Shown: positions 1 through 9,300, counted from the stretch's first letter. The stretch is DNA of 32,650 bases from Acidobacteriota bacterium (GCA_021731165.1 JAKFXY010000038.1:1-32650), one strand, 5' to 3'. Translations and numbers: made by a program. The notes: generated from the letters alone by a model not told the origin.

Positions 1-2
1 TC

Positions 3-272
3 TCCGCCCCAGGGTTGGCTGCTCACGTCGCGGCCTTGGCGGAGGCGCTGAGGGAGGCGACCCCTTTTGACGAGCCACATGTGGAAGCGGCCGTGCGAGA
101 CACCGCGGAGCAGAGGGGCCTCAAAGCTGGAACGCTGATTCACGCCGTGCGGGTCGCCTTGACGGGCCGGACGACGAGTCCAGGGCTGTTTGAGATCGTG
201 GTTCTCCTTGGTCGTGAGCGGACGCTCGCCAGGCTCGCGCAGCTTGAAACGTTTCTCGCCTCTCGCGCCTGA
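3..272 (+). CDS. gltX: Glutamyl-tRNA synthetase, C-terminal end (partial)
   Basis: This is the 3' end of a gene that begins outside the window; the frame is open from base 3 to the TGA at 270-272. The 89 visible residues match the end of the anticodon-binding domain of class I glutamyl-tRNA synthetases. The clearest stretch is the conserved run LKAGTLIHAVRVALTGR followed by SPGLFEIVVLLGRERTLARL. The enzyme charges tRNA with glutamate in the cytoplasm; in bacteria lacking GlnRS it also mischarges tRNA-Gln for later amidation. The catalytic domain is not visible, so discriminating and non-discriminating forms cannot be told apart. A tRNA-Gln gene lies about 630 bases downstream. The TTG at 15 is an internal leucine codon, not the start. 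Confidence 0.9.
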   Translation, partial: SAPGLAAHVAALAEALREATPFDEPHVEAAVRDTAEQRGLKAGTLIHAVRVALTGRTTSPGLFEIVVLLGRERTLARLAQLETFLASRA

Positions 273-310
273 CGGCTTCCATCGAGGGCGACCAGTAGCC
301 CCTAGAGGAC

Positions 311-341
311 GGAAACAGTCCCGCACGTGCGGACTATTTCC
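311..341. terminator. Imperfect inverted repeat after gltX, candidate terminator
   Basis: The 11-base arms at 311-321 and 331-341 are reverse complements except for one mismatch (a C-A opposition), and they enclose a GC-rich core that is itself self-complementary. The repeat starts 38 bases after the gltX stop. There is no T-run after it, so it is not a textbook intrinsic terminator; it could also be an RNA hairpin or a protein-binding dyad. A short palindrome, CCTGGCCAGG, follows at 347-356. Confidence 0.35.
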
Positions 342-517
342 CGGCGCCTGGCCAGGCTGAAGAATCGACGTACAGCTAAGTTCTTTGGTTTGTGGCTCTT
401 ACGGATGTGGCCTTTCCTTTGACCGTGGCACCCTGGTTGCACTTTGGCCGTCGTGAACCTAACGTCGGCTCCCACCTTCGGTGGGGCCCGGTGACCCGGG
501 TGGTCATGGAGGTCAGT

Positions 518-787
518 GTGGCTATAGAGGATCGCGGATTCGCCTCGATGGACCGCGCCAAGCAGCGCGAAATCGCCAGTAGGGGTGGCAAGGCTGCCCA
601 TCGGAAGGGGTCGGCCCATGAGTGGAAAGGCGAGGAAGCGCGCGAAGCCGGGCGCAAGGGAGGCATTGTGAGTCACCAGCGGCGAAAGATGCAGTTGGAT
701 AACTTACGCCGGGCCGCCGACGTGAACTCTTCGGACATCCCATCGGGGGTCTCCGGCAGCACCGCGCGGGTCGAACAGCTCCGGTAA
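518..787 (+). CDS. KGG-motif (GsiB/con-10-like) stress protein
   Basis: A small, very hydrophilic protein of 89 residues. It has the repeat signature of the stress-induced KGG family (PF10685): 'FASMDRAKQREIASRGGKAAH' in one unit and 'WKGEEAREAGRKGG' in the next, so two repeats with the RGGK and RKGG hallmarks at about residues 22-25 and 46-49. Family members accumulate in general stress or desiccation responses; their molecular role is poorly defined, and they are thought to be disordered, protective proteins. I chose the GTG at 518 because GGAGG (508-512) sits five bases upstream; the in-frame ATG at 506 has no ribosome binding site and overlaps that motif. The C-terminal 35 residues, rich in Ser and Arg, show no motif. 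The neighbours are gltX and a tRNA; the partner-switching stress cassette begins 290 bases downstream, which fits a stress role but is not evidence of co-regulation. Confidence 0.75.
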   Translation: MAIEDRGFASMDRAKQREIASRGGKAAHRKGSAHEWKGEEAREAGRKGGIVSHQRRKMQLDNLRRAADVNSSDIPSGVSGSTARVEQLR

Positions 788-836
788 CACTCGCCCGTTT
801 TCTCTCTGTCGCTCGCTTCAAGCGGTCGTACGCGCG

Positions 837-866
837 TTGCGTCCGGCCGCTTCTTGTTTGTACAAT
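837..866 (+). promoter_or_regulatory. Probable sigma70 promoter of the tRNA-Gln gene
   Basis: A -35-like TTGCGT (837-842) and a -10-like TACAAT (861-866) are separated by 18 bases. The expected start near 873 lies about 30 bases before the mature tRNA 5' end, a normal leader for a bacterial tRNA gene. The -10 matches the consensus TATAAT at five of six positions. Confidence 0.5.
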
Positions 867-904
867 CCGTGGTTCCCGCCTCGGCGGAATCCGCGCTCTA
901 GCAC

Positions 905-978
905 TGGGAGGTCGTTCAACGGTAGGACACGGCGCTCTGGACGCCGTTATCGGGGTTCGAATCCCTGCCTCCCAGCCA
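905..978 (+). tRNA. tRNA-Gln (anticodon CTG), CCA encoded
   Basis: A full cloverleaf can be drawn. The acceptor stem TGGGAGG (905-911) pairs with CCTCCCA (968-974), and the discriminator is G975. The D arm is GTTC/GGAC. The anticodon stem CGGCG/CGCCG has the seven-base loop CTCTGGA, giving anticodon CTG (937-939), which reads CAG. The T arm is CGGGG-TTCGAAT-CCCTG, and the CCA at 976-978 is encoded. The weak first pair, U1-A72, is typical of bacterial tRNA-Gln. Confidence 0.95.
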
Positions 979-1078
979 CAGACGAGCGGGCGATTCGCCA
1001 CAATGGTTCATGCCGCGCCCGTTCGCACCTGCAGGGTCACGTGTGCCGCTTCGCTGTAAGATCCAGCCTGAGAAACCG

Positions 1079-2215
1079 GTGACGCCGATCCCAGAAGACG
1101 AATTCGAGAGAACGCTCATCATCAGCCACAAACGGGCTTCCGACGCGGTGCCCGTCCCCGACGCCATCGGGCATTACCTCGTGGTGAGCAAGGTGGGCGA
1201 GCCGGGGAAACGTGTGGAGCTGGGCGCCGAGCCGCTCACGATCGGGCGTGAGGCCCGCCAGGCACTTCCGCTCGCCGACACCGAGATCTCGCGCCTCCAC
1301 GCACGAGTGTCGCTCGTCGGAGACGAGGCCGTGGTCGAAGACCTCGGATCGACGAACGGAACGTTCCTCGACGGGAAGCGCATCACCGCGCCGATGAAAT
1401 TGACGGAGGGCAGCGTGCTCCGCCTCGGGAGCCACTTCCTCAAGTACGAGCGCAGAAGTCGGAGTGATGTCAAACGGACACTGGAACTCGATCGCGACCT
1501 CGAAAGGGCCAGCACCTACGTCGTGTCGCTCCTACCGGCTCCGCTCACCGCGGGACCGGTGCTCGCCGAATGGCGCTTCGTGCCGTCCGCTCAGCTCGGG
1601 GGCGACGCCTTCGGGTACTACTGGCTCGACCCGGAGACCTTCGTCTTCTATCTCATCGACGTCTCGGGCCACGGTGCCGGCTCGGCGATGCATTCGGTGA
1701 CCGTGCTGAACCTGCTGCGCCAGCGCGCGCTGCCACAGGTCAACTTCGAGAACCCGGCGGAGGTGCTCGCCAGCCTGAATGCCCGTTTCCAGATGGACGC
1801 CCATAGCGAGCTGTTCTTCACGATGTGGTACGGCGTGTACCGAATCGGGGATCGCTCGCTGACGTATGGCTCGGCCGGCCACCATCCGGCCTACCTCGTT
1901 CTCCCCGACAAGCGGGCCGCCCGTCCACTCGGCATCCCAGCCATGATGATCGGCGCCATGCCGGAGCTCACGTGTGAGGTGCAGCAGGAGTTCATACCGG
2001 CCGGCGGTTCCGTGTATCTCTTCAGTGACGGGGTGTTTGAAATCGTCTCGACCGACAAGAAACGGTGGACGCTCACCGACTTCGAACCCCTGCTTCTCGA
2101 ACCGACGCTACCAGGCATAGGGGAGAGCGACCGTCTGTATCAGGGGGTCAAGCGGACCACTGGCCCCGGACCGCTGGACGACGATGCGTCGCTCCTAGTG
2201 CTGACTTTCCCGTAA
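1079..2215 (+). CDS. FHA domain / SpoIIE (PP2C-type) serine phosphatase
   Basis: A predicted cytoplasmic regulator of 378 residues with two domains. The FHA domain (about 33-122) has the phosphothreonine-binding signature: GR at 56-57, SRLH at 71-74 and STNGT at 91-95. The SpoIIE/RsbU-type phosphatase domain (about 150-378) keeps the metal-binding acidic residues in GGD (174-176), DVSGHG (194-199), LFSDGVFE and DDDAS near the end. Such phosphatases dephosphorylate a STAS-domain antagonist, and the next two genes encode exactly that antagonist and its kinase. The FHA domain suggests that a phosphothreonine, perhaps made by the Ser/Thr kinase at 3182, recruits or switches the enzyme; that link is inference. 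Start: GTG 1079 is preferred because residues before it look non-coding. An ATG at 1010 is in frame and would add 23 residues; neither has a good ribosome site. A TAAGAT box at 1057-1062 may be the -10. Confidence 0.88.
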   Translation: MTPIPEDEFERTLIISHKRASDAVPVPDAIGHYLVVSKVGEPGKRVELGAEPLTIGREARQALPLADTEISRLHARVSLVGDEAVVEDLGSTNGTFLDGKRITAPMKLTEGSVLRLGSHFLKYERRSRSDVKRTLELDRDLERASTYVVSLLPAPLTAGPVLAEWRFVPSAQLGGDAFGYYWLDPETFVFYLIDVSGHGAGSAMHSVTVLNLLRQRALPQVNFENPAEVLASLNARFQMDAHSELFFTMWYGVYRIGDRSLTYGSAGHHPAYLVLPDKRAARPLGIPAMMIGAMPELTCEVQQEFIPAGGSVYLFSDGVFEIVSTDKKRWTLTDFEPLLLEPTLPGIGESDRLYQGVKRTTGPGPLDDDASLLVLTFP

Positions 2216-2312
2216 CGAGCCTGTCACAGGACGCCTGTAAGCTAGCCTGGCGGCCGCCTCGGGTGCGGGTCGCCACGCCCTGACGGTGTCGAAGTCAATC
2301 GGAGGATCAACC

Positions 2313-2663
2313 GTGGAGATGAAGGTCGCGAGCCTTGGCGAACGCCTCGTGAGGGTCACTCTGGCCGGACGACTTGACACGTTAGGCGTAGACCGCGTCG
2401 AAACACGCTTCGTGGCGCACCTCGTCCCTGGCGGCAACAACGCCATCATCGACCTGTCCGAGGTTGATTTCGTGGCGTCAATGGGGATCCGCATGCTCGT
2501 GTCGGCCGCGAGAAGTCTCCGTACGCGTCATGCGAAATTGGCGCTCTACGGTGCCCAGAGTCCGGTCCTTCAGGTGTTCGACGCGGTGGCGCTTCAGAAG
2601 ATCATGCCGATCTGCTCAACCGAAGCGGAGGCCCTCGCGGCAGTGGCGTCTGCGGCCGAGTGA
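2313..2663 (+). CDS. STAS-domain anti-sigma factor antagonist (SpoIIAA/RsbV-like)
   Basis: At 116 residues this is the usual length of a single STAS domain. The diagnostic stretch is 'AIIDLSEVDFVASMGIRML', where the serine before MGIR is the residue phosphorylated by the partner kinase in SpoIIAA and RsbV. In partner switching, the unphosphorylated form binds the anti-sigma kinase and frees its target; phosphorylation releases it, and a SpoIIE-type phosphatase resets it. The phosphatase gene is immediately upstream and the kinase immediately downstream, so all three components are present. GTG 2313 is chosen because GGAGG (2301-2305) lies seven bases upstream; the earlier in-frame GTG at 2286 lacks a ribosome site. 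The protein is cytoplasmic, with no signal or membrane segment. Confidence 0.88.
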   Translation: MEMKVASLGERLVRVTLAGRLDTLGVDRVETRFVAHLVPGGNNAIIDLSEVDFVASMGIRMLVSAARSLRTRHAKLALYGAQSPVLQVFDAVALQKIMPICSTEAEALAAVASAAE

Positions 2664-2681
2664 TCGGTGGCAGAGGCGGCG

Positions 2682-3095
2682 ATGCCAACGAACCAGCACC
2701 GTCTGCGGTTCCCCCCAACGCTACCCGGCCTCGAACACGCCGCTAGCGCGCTGCGGGAACTGCTGAACGCTCGGCACGTGGACAGCAGTCCCCGCTACAA
2801 CGTCGAGCTGGCCTTCGAGGAGGCTGTGTCCAACATCGTCCGCCACGGATCCCCGATCGGTGACGTCGAGGTGGTCATTCGCTTCGACGACGACGAGATC
2901 GTCATGATGCTTGAAGACGATGGCGTGCCGTTCGATCCGCGTGAGCGTCCGGACCCGGTCATGCCGACCTCGATTGACGACGCACCCGTTGGGGGTCTGG
3001 GCCTCGTCTTACTCCGGAAGATTCTCACGCGTATGGTCTACGAGCGGACGCCCCAGAATCGCAACCTGCTGACGCTCGCCATTGCGGCCCGCTGA
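2682..3095 (+). CDS. HATPase anti-sigma kinase (SpoIIAB/RsbW-like)
   Basis: A 137-residue single-domain GHKL ATPase. The N-box is visible as 'VELAFEEAVSNIVRHG', the G1 region as 'MMLEDDGVPFDPRERPDP' and the G2 glycines as 'PVGGLGLVLLRKI'. Proteins of this kind bind a sigma factor or another target and phosphorylate the STAS antagonist. The gene follows the STAS gene by 18 bases and surely belongs to the same transcript. ATG 2682 is chosen because AGAGG (2672-2676) lies five bases upstream; GTG 2667 is an alternative that would leave only three bases after the STAS stop. No sigma factor gene lies in the cassette, so the output could be a distant sigma factor or a non-sigma target. Confidence 0.87.
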   Translation: MPTNQHRLRFPPTLPGLEHAASALRELLNARHVDSSPRYNVELAFEEAVSNIVRHGSPIGDVEVVIRFDDDEIVMMLEDDGVPFDPRERPDPVMPTSIDDAPVGGLGLVLLRKILTRMVYERTPQNRNLLTLAIAAR

Positions 3096-3118
3096 GGCGA
3101 GACCGAGAGGATCGAGCG

Positions 3119-3144
3119 TCTGGTCCACCTGATTGGTGGACAGA
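3119..3144 (+). terminator. Hairpin between the partner-switch cassette and the kinase gene
   Basis: TCCACC (3124-3129) and GGTGGA (3135-3140) form a perfect six-pair stem with a five-base loop, extended by TCTG/CAGA around one bulged G. There is no T-run, so termination is not certain. It sits 24 bases after the kinase-like gene's stop and 38 bases before the next start, where it could attenuate read-through. Confidence 0.35.
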
Positions 3145-3181
3145 GGCAAAGATCTGACCGCTGTGGCGTAGACTTCCAACC

Positions 3182-6100
3182 ATGACGTGTCCGGCCTGCG
3201 GCACTGAGATTCCGGCGTCCTCGCACCGGTGTCCGCACTGCCAGGCTCCACTTCAACGCGGGGTTGCCGCCGCCGTGCTGACGCCACCCCCCGCGGACGC
3301 CGCCACCAGAATTACCGTTCCCGCCATGGCCACCGACACGACGGGCCTGCCCCCGTCGGGTCAGACCGAGCCGTCCTTCGACCAACCGACGGTTGTCGGC
3401 GTGGGTGCCCGGCCGGATGTGTTTGGTGACGTTACGACGGTGGTCCCGGCTTCCGACGACCAGGACACACAAACGCGGACCGTCGGGCCCCCTCACCAGT
3501 CGAACGCCGCCGGGACGAGGAGACAATCGGCTCCGTCGGCAGCATCCGACTCGGAGGATACGGGTCCCCTGAAACCGGGGAAGCCCTTCGGATCCCGCTA
3601 TCACATCATCCGCCTGCTCGGCTTGGGCGGGATGGGTGCGGTGTATCAGGCCTGGGACACGGAGCTGAGTGTCGCCGTGGCCATCAAGGTCATTCGTCCC
3701 GAGGCGATGGAGGACCCGGCAGCCGCGCTGGAGATTGAGCGGCGATTCAAGCGCGAGTTGCTGCTCGCGCGTGAGGTCACGCACAAGAACGTCGTGCGCA
3801 TTCACGACCTCGGCGAGATCGACGGCATCAAGTACATCACGATGTCGTACATCGACGGCCTCGACCTCGCGTCGATGCTGAAGCGGGACGGCAAGGTCCC
3901 CGTCGCGCAGGCGCTCCTCATCCTGCGGTCGGTGATCCCCGGGCTCGTCGCCGCCCACACGGCCGGTGTCGTCCACCGGGACCTGAAGCCCGCCAACATC
4001 ATGATTGGCAAGCGGGGCGACGCGCTGATCATGGACTTCGGGATTGCTCGTTCGACTGGCGAACCCAACATCGGGTCGGATGAAGCACACGCCAACCTTC
4101 CCCAGGAGCTCAGGCGTGCCGCCGAGAGCAACGCCGGATCCACGATGGCCGGATCGGTACTCGGCACGATCCACTACATGGCCCCGGAGCAGGCCAAGGG
4201 ACAGGAGGTGGACCAGCGCGCCGACATCTACGCGATGGGGCTCATTCTGTACGACATGCTCCTCGGCCGGCGTCGAGCCGAGAAAGCCGTGAGCGCCATG
4301 GGCGAGCTCGAGGCGCGCATGGAGCACGCACCGCCGCCGGTGAAGTCGGTGGCGCCAGACATCCCGAGCGCCGTGGACGCGATCGTATCGCGCTGCCTCG
4401 ATCCGGACCGAGCGAAACGATTTCAGACGACCGTCGATCTGGTCGCGGCGCTGGATCGGCTCGACGAGAATGGGGAACCGCTCCCGGTGCGACGCGTCGT
4501 CGGGCTGCCCCTCATGGCCGCGATCGTTGTCGTACTACTCGGGCTCGGGGTGGGCGCCTGGTATTACCAGCGTCAGTTCATCACGCCCGCCGCGCACGAT
4601 CCCGTGTCGGTGGTGATCGCCGACTTCCAGAACGGCACCGGCGATGCCACCTTCGATCGGACCCTCGAGCCGGTGCTCAAGCTCGCGCTCGAGGGGGCCG
4701 GCTTCATCAGCGCCTACAGCCGAATCGAGATCGCGCGGAGTCTCGGCGTGCGCCCGCCGGAGTTGCTGAACGAGACGGCCGCGCGAGAAATCGCCGTCAA
4801 GCAGGGACTCGGCGTGGTGCTCTCTGGCGAGATTGCCCGTCGTGGCAATGGCTTCAGCCTCTCGGCCAAAGCCGTGCAGGCCGTGACCGGCGAGGTCATC
4901 GCAAGCGCCGACGCCCGGGCGGCCGGCCGGGATCAGGTCCTCGGCGTGGCGACGGGCCTGGCCAATGAAGTGCGCGAGGCGCTCGGCGACGACACGTCGG
5001 ACTCCGCTCAGCGCTTCGCCATTGAAGCGCTGTCGGCGACATCGCTCGAAGTCGTGCGCGAGTACGCCGGCGCGATGGAAGCGTTGTCGAGAAGCCGCTT
5101 CAACGAGGCATTGCAGAGCTTTTCGAAGGCCGTGGATCGGGATCCGAACTTCGGCCTCGCCTACGCCGGGATGGCCATTACGGCACGGAACCTGGACCGA
5201 CAGCAGGATGCCGAGCGGTACGCCAAGGAAGCCATCACGCATCTTGACAGCATGACGGAGCGGGAACGGTATCGCACGCGCGGCATCTTCTACTTCGTCA
5301 CCGGCGACTATCAGCAGTGTGCGAAGGAATACGCGGACCTGGTAGCTCGGTTCGCGGCGGACGCCGCCGCGCGCAACAACCTCGCGTTGTGCTCCACGTA
5401 TCTGCGAGACATGCCCAGAGCGCTCAGCGAGATGCGACAAGTCGTCAAGATTCTGCCGAACCGTGCGCTCTACAGGGAGAATCTGGCCCTCTATGCCAGC
5501 TACAGCGGTGATTTTCCGTCTGGCGAGCAGGAAGCGCGCGCCATCACGGAGCCTGGGCTGTTCGGCCTGTTGGCCCTGGCCTTCTCACAAGTTGGACAGG
5601 GGCAGTTGCCCGCCGCCATGGAAACCTACCGGTCGCTCAGCAAGATCGACGCGCAGGGGGCGTCATATACCGCGTCAGGCCTGGGGGATCTCGCTCTATA
5701 CGAGGGCCGCTTCTCCGACGCCGACCGATTGCTCGCGCAAGGCGCAATCGCGGATTTGACGGCCAAGGAACCAGATCGGGCGGCCGCGAAATACGCGGCC
5801 CTCGCTTACACACGTGGCCAACGGGGCAGGATTGGTCCGGCTGTCACGGCCGCCGAAAGCGCGTTGGCCAGGAGTCAGTCCGTGAAGGTCCGGTTTCTGG
5901 CGGCACGGGCCTTCGTCGAAGCGGGCGCCACGGCAAGAGCCCAAGCGCTGGCTGTGGGCCTCGCCTCCGAGCTCCAAACCGAGCCCCAGGCTTACGCGAA
6001 GATCATCGAGGGTGAGATCGCCCTGAAGTCTGGGGACCCGCGCCTGGCTATCAGAATCCTCGGCGAGGCGAACACCCTGCTCGACACCTGGATCGGCCAC

Positions 6101-6379
6101 TTCGATCTCGGCCGCGCCTACCTGGAGGCCGGCGCCCCGCTTCAGGCCGATTCTGAATTCGACCGTTGCATCAAGCGGCGCGGCGAAGCACTGGCCCTTT
6201 TCCTTGACGAAGAGCCAACGTACGGCTATTTTCCGCCCGTCTATTACTACCAGGGCCGTGTCCGGGAAGAGCTCAAGAACGCCGGGTTTGCCGACTCGTA
6301 CCGAGCGTATCTCGCGATCCGCGGTCAATCAAAAGACGACCCACTCCTGCCTGAAGTCCGCCGGCGCGCTGGTCGCTGA
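3182..6379 (+). CDS. Transmembrane Ser/Thr protein kinase with zinc ribbon and TPR domain
   Basis: A 1065-residue receptor-like kinase. Residues 1-20 form a zinc ribbon with Cys3, Cys6, Cys17 and Cys20. A Pro/Thr/Ala-rich linker (about 25-135) leads to a Hanks-type kinase domain (about 137-425). It has the glycine loop LGLGGMGAVYQ, VAIK Lys169, HRDLKPAN (His265, Asp267), the DFG Asp285 and the APE region 'MAPEQ', so it should be active. One TM helix (about 441-463) places the C-terminal half outside the membrane. That half starts with a FlgO/TolB-N-like segment (about 470-600, beginning 'VSVVIADFQNGTGDATFDRTLEPVLK') and continues as TPR-type helical repeats to the end. This architecture is common in Acidobacteriota. 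Threonine phosphorylation by this kinase could be read by the FHA domain encoded at 1079-2215 (inference). No ribosome site precedes ATG 3182, but a TAGACT box ends seven bases before it, so the transcript may be leaderless. The gene converges with the next one, leaving 15 bases between stops. Confidence 0.92.
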   Translation: MTCPACGTEIPASSHRCPHCQAPLQRGVAAAVLTPPPADAATRITVPAMATDTTGLPPSGQTEPSFDQPTVVGVGARPDVFGDVTTVVPASDDQDTQTRTVGPPHQSNAAGTRRQSAPSAASDSEDTGPLKPGKPFGSRYHIIRLLGLGGMGAVYQAWDTELSVAVAIKVIRPEAMEDPAAALEIERRFKRELLLAREVTHKNVVRIHDLGEIDGIKYITMSYIDGLDLASMLKRDGKVPVAQALLILRSVIPGLVAAHTAGVVHRDLKPANIMIGKRGDALIMDFGIARSTGEPNIGSDEAHANLPQELRRAAESNAGSTMAGSVLGTIHYMAPEQAKGQEVDQRADIYAMGLILYDMLLGRRRAEKAVSAMGELEARMEHAPPPVKSVAPDIPSAVDAIVSRCLDPDRAKRFQTTVDLVAALDRLDENGEPLPVRRVVGLPLMAAIVVVLLGLGVGAWYYQRQFITPAAHDPVSVVIADFQNGTGDATFDRTLEPVLKLALEGAGFISAYSRIEIARSLGVRPPELLNETAAREIAVKQGLGVVLSGEIARRGNGFSLSAKAVQAVTGEVIASADARAAGRDQVLGVATGLANEVREALGDDTSDSAQRFAIEALSATSLEVVREYAGAMEALSRSRFNEALQSFSKAVDRDPNFGLAYAGMAITARNLDRQQDAERYAKEAITHLDSMTERERYRTRGIFYFVTGDYQQCAKEYADLVARFAADAAARNNLALCSTYLRDMPRALSEMRQVVKILPNRALYRENLALYASYSGDFPSGEQEARAITEPGLFGLLALAFSQVGQGQLPAAMETYRSLSKIDAQGASYTASGLGDLALYEGRFSDADRLLAQGAIADLTAKEPDRAAAKYAALAYTRGQRGRIGPAVTAAESALARSQSVKVRFLAARAFVEAGATARAQALAVGLASELQTEPQAYAKIIEGEIALKSGDPRLAIRILGEANTLLDTWIGHFDLGRAYLEAGAPLQADSEFDRCIKRRGEALALFLDEEPTYGYFPPVYYYQGRVREELKNAGFADSYRAYLAIRGQSKDDPLLPEVRRRAGR

Positions 6380-6394
6380 GCCGCCGCGTGTCCG

Positions 6395-9300
6395 TTATTT
6401 CTTGAACACGACGGGGAAGCCATTCCCCGTTTCCGGGAACCTCTGGCCCGTTTCGTCGATCCACACGATCACATAGTAGGTTCCGACCGGCGCGTTGACA
6501 GGTTTCCACTGGAGATCCCACGCCTTGTGAGATGTTTCGTAGAGGAACGAGGAGCAGGCGGTTACCGTCGCCGAGTTGCAGCCCGGGGTATACGTCTTCG
6601 CTGTCCACCCTGTCGGCCCGGTGATCACAATTCTCGGCCGCGCCCCGCTGATGTCGACCCTTGTTCCGTTCTTCTTCATCTCGAACTCGAAGGAGATCAG
6701 CGTACCTTTCGAGTTTGGCTTGAACGTCACCCCCGAAGCAGGCGGCAGGTTGTACACGTTGACGAACGTGTATGGCGGCTTGATCACCGTGATGGTGAAG
6801 ATCTCAGGGCCACTGGTGTCAGTCCCGCCATGTGCCGGGTCCACGCCGCCGTTGTCATGGATCCTCACCGTGACCGTCGCAACGCCGGCTGCGTTGGATG
6901 CTGGCGTGTAGGTAAGCGTGCCATCGGGTGCGATCGCGGGTTGCGCGGAGAACAACGCGTTGCTGTCGTTCGTGACCACGAAATCGACCGTCTGTCCGTC
7001 TTCGTTCGTCGTATTCAACGGTCCGCGCTTGATGCTCGTGGCCCAATTCGCAACACTTTGTGCTCCGGCCGGCTGCGTCACCGACTGGTTCGCCCCCTTC
7101 AAGAAGCTCGGCGCGTCGTTGACGGGAGTGACGGTGACGTCGATCGACGCGGGCAACGAATCCTGGCCGAGGTTGTTCCAGGTCGAACTTTCATGTGCCT
7201 TGAACGTGAAGCTCTCAGTCCCGTCGGTGGAGTTGTAGTTCAGGGTCGGGCCGTACATCACGCTTGGCGGCGCGCCCGTCAGCGAGCCGTGGCTCGGGCT
7301 GGTGACTATGCTGAACGTCAGTGTCGCCGAGTCTACGTCGGTGGCCGCCAGCGTGATGCCGATCGGGATGTCCTCCCATGCCGTGACGGACTGGGCAGTG
7401 GCGGACGGCGCCCAATTGACCGACGTCACGGTTGCGGATGCCGGCGTGCCCTCTTTGGTGACGCCTTCGACGAGGAACGTTGACGTGACCTTGTAGGTGA
7501 GCGGCAGGCCATTCGGAAGTTCCTGCGGATCGATCCACGTGAGCTGGGCCGGGCCGAGGGTCGCGATCAACTCAGCCGGACCGATGTCCACGATTCGATA
7601 GACAAAGTAGCCAGTCGCCGTGCCGGCGTTCGGTGGATTCCAATCCAGTCGAATACGGTGGCAGTCGGCCGGTGTGAGCGTATCGCAGGTATCGGGCTCC
7701 CCATTGGGCCGCCATCCCTCGGGCACCGACGAATTGGTGCCCATGCCATCGGTCCCGCGTACGAAGGCGTGGAAATCGCTCGGTGGCGTGAATCCCGACG
7801 CCTCCAACAATTCGACGTTTGCTTCGCCGTCCACACTGTCGCCAAGGTCGCCCCGGCCCAGATCGCCACGACCCAGGTCGCCGCGACCCAAGTCACCGCG
7901 GCCCAGGTCGCCACGGCCTAAGTCGCCCCGCCCGAGATCACCACGACCCAGGTCACCGCGGCCCAAGTCGCCGCGGCCCAGATCGCCCCGACCTAAGTCG
8001 CCCCGCCCGAGATCGCCGCGACCCAAGTCGCCCCGACCCAGATCGCCACGACCAGCGTCGAGAGACAAGGGACCCATGAATGCCACATAGGTGCCGGTTC
8101 CCGCGTCGAGGACCCAGTACCATCCGCCCACATTGCGCCTGCTACCAAGCTGGTTCAGGCGGATGATGGCCCAGTCGTTGGTGCCAGTGTTGAGCGGCCC
8201 GATAAAGCCGTCAAAGTCGATGTCCTGCGCTGTCTGCGGATCGTCCGATTTGTTCCAGTTGATACCGTCAATCGTCTCGCCCAGGCTCTCGGTATCGACG
8301 CGCACCATCGGCGGTTCGCCAGCGACGAGAGGCGTGCCGTCACAATGTCTGGTTGCGGGGGAGCCAATGGTCCCGGGACCCTGCGGCGCGTACCATCCAG
8401 TCCGGTATGGAGGCGCAGCGCCAGGCGGGTTCAGATCGAATCCGAGCCCGGGGCTCGCCAAGGTGTTCTCGTCAATCGCACTCAGTCGCTGGCCGGAGAA
8501 ATCCAGATAGCTGCGGCCATCGTTCTTCAGCAACCCGCGCAACTGGAACAGGTAGTTCATGACGCTCAGGTAATTCGGCTTGCAGTTGGGCTCATCCAGC
8601 GCACCGCCGTGTCTCAGCTGGAACGTGTGTCCCAACTCGTGCATCAGCGTGGCTGCCTGCATGTAGTCAGTGCCCACAGGCAGTCCGCCAGCGTCGTTGA
8701 AGCCTCCGAGCGTGACGATGGCGTCGCCGCCAGGAAAATCGCCTGCGCCCGTGTTCGTGACGGGCACGTGGAAAAGAGGATTGCTGTCTTGACAGGTTAG
8801 GTCTGGAAATCCGTTCACCAGACAGTCTGCCTTCGGCACGCCGAGCGCGTGCGCGAACAGGACGTACCGGAACATGTCCTTGCGGCCACGATCGAACACC
8901 CTCTCGCAGATTGTCGCGGGATTGCCGTCTTCCTCGGCCGTCTCACACGCGTCATCCGAGAGCGACAGCGGCATGTCCTTGAAGTAGCGGAGGCCGCTCT
9001 TCCAACCCACCGTCCCCGGGTAGTCTGAAAACTGACACACCCATGGGGCGTCGGCGACCCTGGGGCACACGGTGGCCAATTCGTCGATCGACTCTCCGCC
9101 ACGGGATCCGGGGCCGTGAACGATGTAGGGATCGGCAACCCCCGTCGGGAAGGCATCGCCCAGGTCGAAATGCACGTCGATCCCGCTGACTCCGTCGGGA
9201 TTGGAAACAGGCGCACTCAGGAAGGTATCCCCCAGTTTCTTGAGGGCCGCATGGGTTGGCAGGTGCGTGTGTGCCGGTTTCACGACGGCGCCGATACCGC

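Noticed and set aside
302-676. Open frames on - between gltX and the KGG gene
   Set aside because: No ribosome site, no motif, and they overlap the KGG-protein gene and the inverted repeat.
3038-4327. Open frame of 429 codons on - opposite the Ser/Thr kinase
   Set aside because: Antisense shadow of the kinase domain; Arg/Gly/His-rich, with no family signature.
7846-8055. CRISPR array
   Set aside because: The 15-base units are contiguous, coding and lack unique spacers; no cas gene is present.
7620-8090. Open frame on + with SPRPR repeats
   Set aside because: The repeats are the other-strand reading of the GRGDL array. There is no ribosome site and the frame lies inside a supported secreted protein.
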